Below, in pieces: positions 62,356 through 64,000 of a stretch of 64,000 bases of DNA. Both the position numbers and the translations under genes were made by a program. The notes below the pieces were generated by a model that was given only the letters and a program-made list of their open reading frames with translations, did no database searches and was not told the origin of the DNA. The stretch's first letter is position 1. Each line of letters starts with the position of its first letter. The stretch comes from JTS-RE37 sp041743425 (GTDB taxonomy: Bacteria; Bacteroidota; Bacteroidia; Flavobacteriales; Flavobacteriaceae). The stretch covers positions 22,512 to 86,511 of the forward strand of contig JBGTMS010000041.1 of assembly GCA_041743425.1 (NCBI GenBank), in the 5' to 3' direction.

Positions 62356-62582
62356 GAAGACCTCCATTTCCGGTAAAACCTTACGTCTGGTAAAGCATTG
62401 GGTCCAAGACACCATTGACTCCTGAAGAACTCGGGAAATTAACGCAGGATAGTCTACCTTTAGCAGTAATGCAGCAAGGTTCCTATCTGAAGGTCGAAGG
62501 GCAAACTCGGCAATTCTGGCTTTCAGCCATTGGCTGGAAAATATGCTGAGAAGGATAAGCATTTAATAGCATCCGCAAATTG
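62356..62582. other. spacer with short open stretches
   Basis: A 47-codon open stretch (about 62392-62535; LTPEELGKLTQDSLPLAVMQQG and onward) and a shorter one in another frame (SGFQPLAGKYAEKDK) look somewhat protein-like, as if from a broken small gene. I cannot identify the family. Confidence 0.25.
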
Positions 62583-64000
62583 ATGATGAATAGTGTTGGT
62601 CTGTATACCCGGACTTTGTTACTGGTCTCTCTTCTCCTGTTCACAGGCTGTAACAATGAAAATGAGCGCCCAGGGCAACATAAAAAGGAAGCAGCGAACG
62701 GAGGCCTGCTGCTGCCCGACGGATTTGAAGCCGTGGTGGTGGTCGATAGTGTGGGCCCTTCAAGACACCTGGCCGTGAGGGACAATGGAGATATTTATGT
62801 TAAATTGCGGCAAGAAACGGGGACCCACGGGAATATTGCTCTCAGAGATACTACAGGTGACGGCAGGGCGGATATCATGGAGCGCTTTGGTGACTATCCC
62901 AATGACGGAAGTTTCGCCACCGAGATGCGCATTCACAACGATTATTTGTATTTCAGTTCGGAACAGGTAGTCTACCGCCAGAGATTGACCCCGGATAAAC
63001 TCATTCCGGACACTAAGCCGGAGGTAATCCTGATTGACCATTTCCCTAAGCGATGGCACAATGCGAAATCCCTGGCTTTTGACAATAAGGGAGGGATGTA
63101 TGTCACCTTCAGTGCGCCTACCAATGCATGCGAAGAAATGAATAGTGACCGGCTCGGTCCCAATGAAATTGTGAAGGGCCTTTTCCCCTGCCCCGGGCTG
63201 AATGTTCTCGGAAGCATCTGGAAATTTGATGAAAATAAATTACAACAGACCCAGGAGGATGGAGAGGGCTATGCCATCGGGATACGGAGTGTGGTTGCGA
63301 TATCCTGGAATACTGAAGACAACAGCTTGTATGCGGTCCAGCACGGTAGGGACTATTTGAATAACCATGCACCACAGTATTTCACCCCATGGCAAAGTGC
63401 CGTACTCCCGGCCGAGGAATTTATGAAAATCACGGATGGAGATGATTTTGGGTGGCCCTACACCTACTACGATCAATTTAAGAAGAAGAGAATGCTCGCT
63501 CCGGAATATGGAGGGGATGGTTCCAAAGATGCCGAGGGATATGCCGATCCCATTATGGGTCTTCCCGCACATTGGGCCCCCAACGATTTACTATTCTACA
63601 AAGGTAATCAGTTCCCGGAGAGGTACCGCAAGGGAGCATTTATCGCTTTTCATGGATCTACGAACAGGGCACCCTATGCCCAGGCAGGCTATATTGTAGC
63701 GTTTATTCCCTTTCATAATGGTCAACCCACCGGGAACTGGGAAGTCTTTGCCGATGGATTTGCGGGCGTCGATACGATTGTCCAGATGGCCGACGCCCGA
63801 TACCGCCCGATGGGACTGTCGGAAGGTCCGGATGGTTCACTTTACATTTCTGAATCCAAAGTGGGAAAGATTTGGCGGGTTTTATTCAAAGGTGATTTGA
63901 TGAATTTTGGAGATGAGCAACTTGGTGCGATGGAAAAAACAAAGGCGAAGTCTTACCTTAAGACTCCCGTGGAGGGCACAGATATTGTTCCTTCTCCCTA
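62583..64000 (+). CDS. sorbosone/PQQ-type sugar dehydrogenase-like lipoprotein, 5' part
   Basis: The frame is open from ATG 62583 (or 62586) to the window end, at least 472 codons, so the gene is cut off. It begins with a signal peptide and lipobox FTGC (Cys23). The body is a propeller of the glucose/sorbosone dehydrogenase type: LLPDGFEAVVVVDSVGPSRHLAVRDNGDIYV, NAKSLAFDNKGGMYVTFSAP, DDFGWPYTYYDQF and MGLSEGPDGSLYISESKVGKIWRV. These enzymes oxidise sugars using PQQ and pass electrons to cytochromes; a cytochrome domain may follow outside the window. It pairs with the GlcG-type gene upstream. Confidence 0.9.
   Translation, partial: MMNSVGLYTRTLLLVSLLLFTGCNNENERPGQHKKEAANGGLLLPDGFEAVVVVDSVGPSRHLAVRDNGDIYVKLRQETGTHGNIALRDTTGDGRADIMERFGDYPNDGSFATEMRIHNDYLYFSSEQVVYRQRLTPDKLIPDTKPEVILIDHFPKRWHNAKSLAFDNKGGMYVTFSAPTNACEEMNSDRLGPNEIVKGLFPCPGLNVLGSIWKFDENKLQQTQEDGEGYAIGIRSVVAISWNTEDNSLYAVQHGRDYLNNHAPQYFTPWQSAVLPAEEFMKITDGDDFGWPYTYYDQFKKKRMLAPEYGGDGSKDAEGYADPIMGLPAHWAPNDLLFYKGNQFPERYRKGAFIAFHGSTNRAPYAQAGYIVAFIPFHNGQPTGNWEVFADGFAGVDTIVQMADARYRPMGLSEGPDGSLYISESKVGKIWRVLFKGDLMNFGDEQLGAMEKTKAKSYLKTPVEGTDIVPSP

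Overview
The window looks like a chromosomal segment of a Flavobacteriia-type member of the Bacteroidota. The evidence is: the bacillithiol enzyme BshC; promoter elements of the Bacteroidota type (TAnnTTTG at -7, with a loose TTG/TTTG about 19 bases upstream) and few clear Shine-Dalgarno sites; an acyltransferase of the flavobacterial NHQTYFAD type; several exported lipoproteins; and a guaA-LysM and pyrG-yidC gene order that I associate with flavobacteria. I see no rRNA, tRNA, CRISPR array, insertion sequence or integrase.

Layout. 1-3.8 kb (+): the end of a GH13 alpha-glucosidase, an exported AbgB-like M20 amidohydrolase broken by an in-frame stop, and an ECF sigma factor with a downstream membrane protein. 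3.8-5.3 kb (-): Nudix CoA pyrophosphatase and PlsC-type acyltransferase; the Nudix start codon overlaps that of a divergent lipoprotein peptidyl-prolyl isomerase. 5.3-20.2 kb (+): a run of mostly exported catabolic proteins (M20 amidase, DUF4038 glycosidase, PSMA-like M28 peptidase, a 1142-residue propeller-HEAT-cytochrome lipoprotein, TPR protein, SCO1 copper protein, SMP-30 lactonase, DUF5009 membrane acyltransferase). 20.3-26.3 kb (-): housekeeping genes (nitronate monooxygenase, mnmA, yidC, pyrG). 26.6-27.5 kb (+): a Tat-exported Hyi-type sugar isomerase-like protein. 27.6-32.2 kb (-): a tight operon guaA, five-LysM/periplasmic-binding-fold lipoprotein, OsmC, DUF922 metalloprotease-like protein. 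32.2-41.5 kb: GH65, SIMPL, PNPOx, BshC, an M14 carboxypeptidase and a DUF3667 protein.

From 41.9 kb to the end every gene is on the + strand and the character changes. Genes are small, mostly monocistronic and separated by AT-rich gaps of 150-500 bases. They are of the stress, detoxification and DUF kind: exported RidA-like, rifampin ADP-ribosyltransferase (arr), DUF2200, DUF1579-like, ABM, DUF3052, ankyrin, DUF1697, NTF2-like, DUF1398, DUF4256, cupin, TfoX-N, DUF2490, VWA, phosphotriesterase-like, DinB, DoxX, GH43. The one clear operon here is a DNA-alkylation repair set at 51.7-54.1 kb (AraC-MGMT fusion, 2OG-Fe oxygenase, broken stand-alone Ada zinc domain, AlkB). The region also holds gene remains: an alpha/beta hydrolase tail, an ABM lipoprotein with a stop in place of its lipobox cysteine, a VOC gene with several lesions, and a piece resembling a histidine-kinase H-box. 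It ends with a GlcG-type protein and a sorbosone-dehydrogenase-like lipoprotein that runs off the window.

Taken together, the first 20 kb and the last 5 kb suggest an organism that degrades carbohydrates, peptides and amides outside the cytoplasm and oxidises sugars at the cell surface. The 42-60 kb stretch looks like a site of gene turnover. The several disabled genes could reflect real decay or base-calling errors in a draft or metagenome assembly, and sequence alone cannot separate the two.
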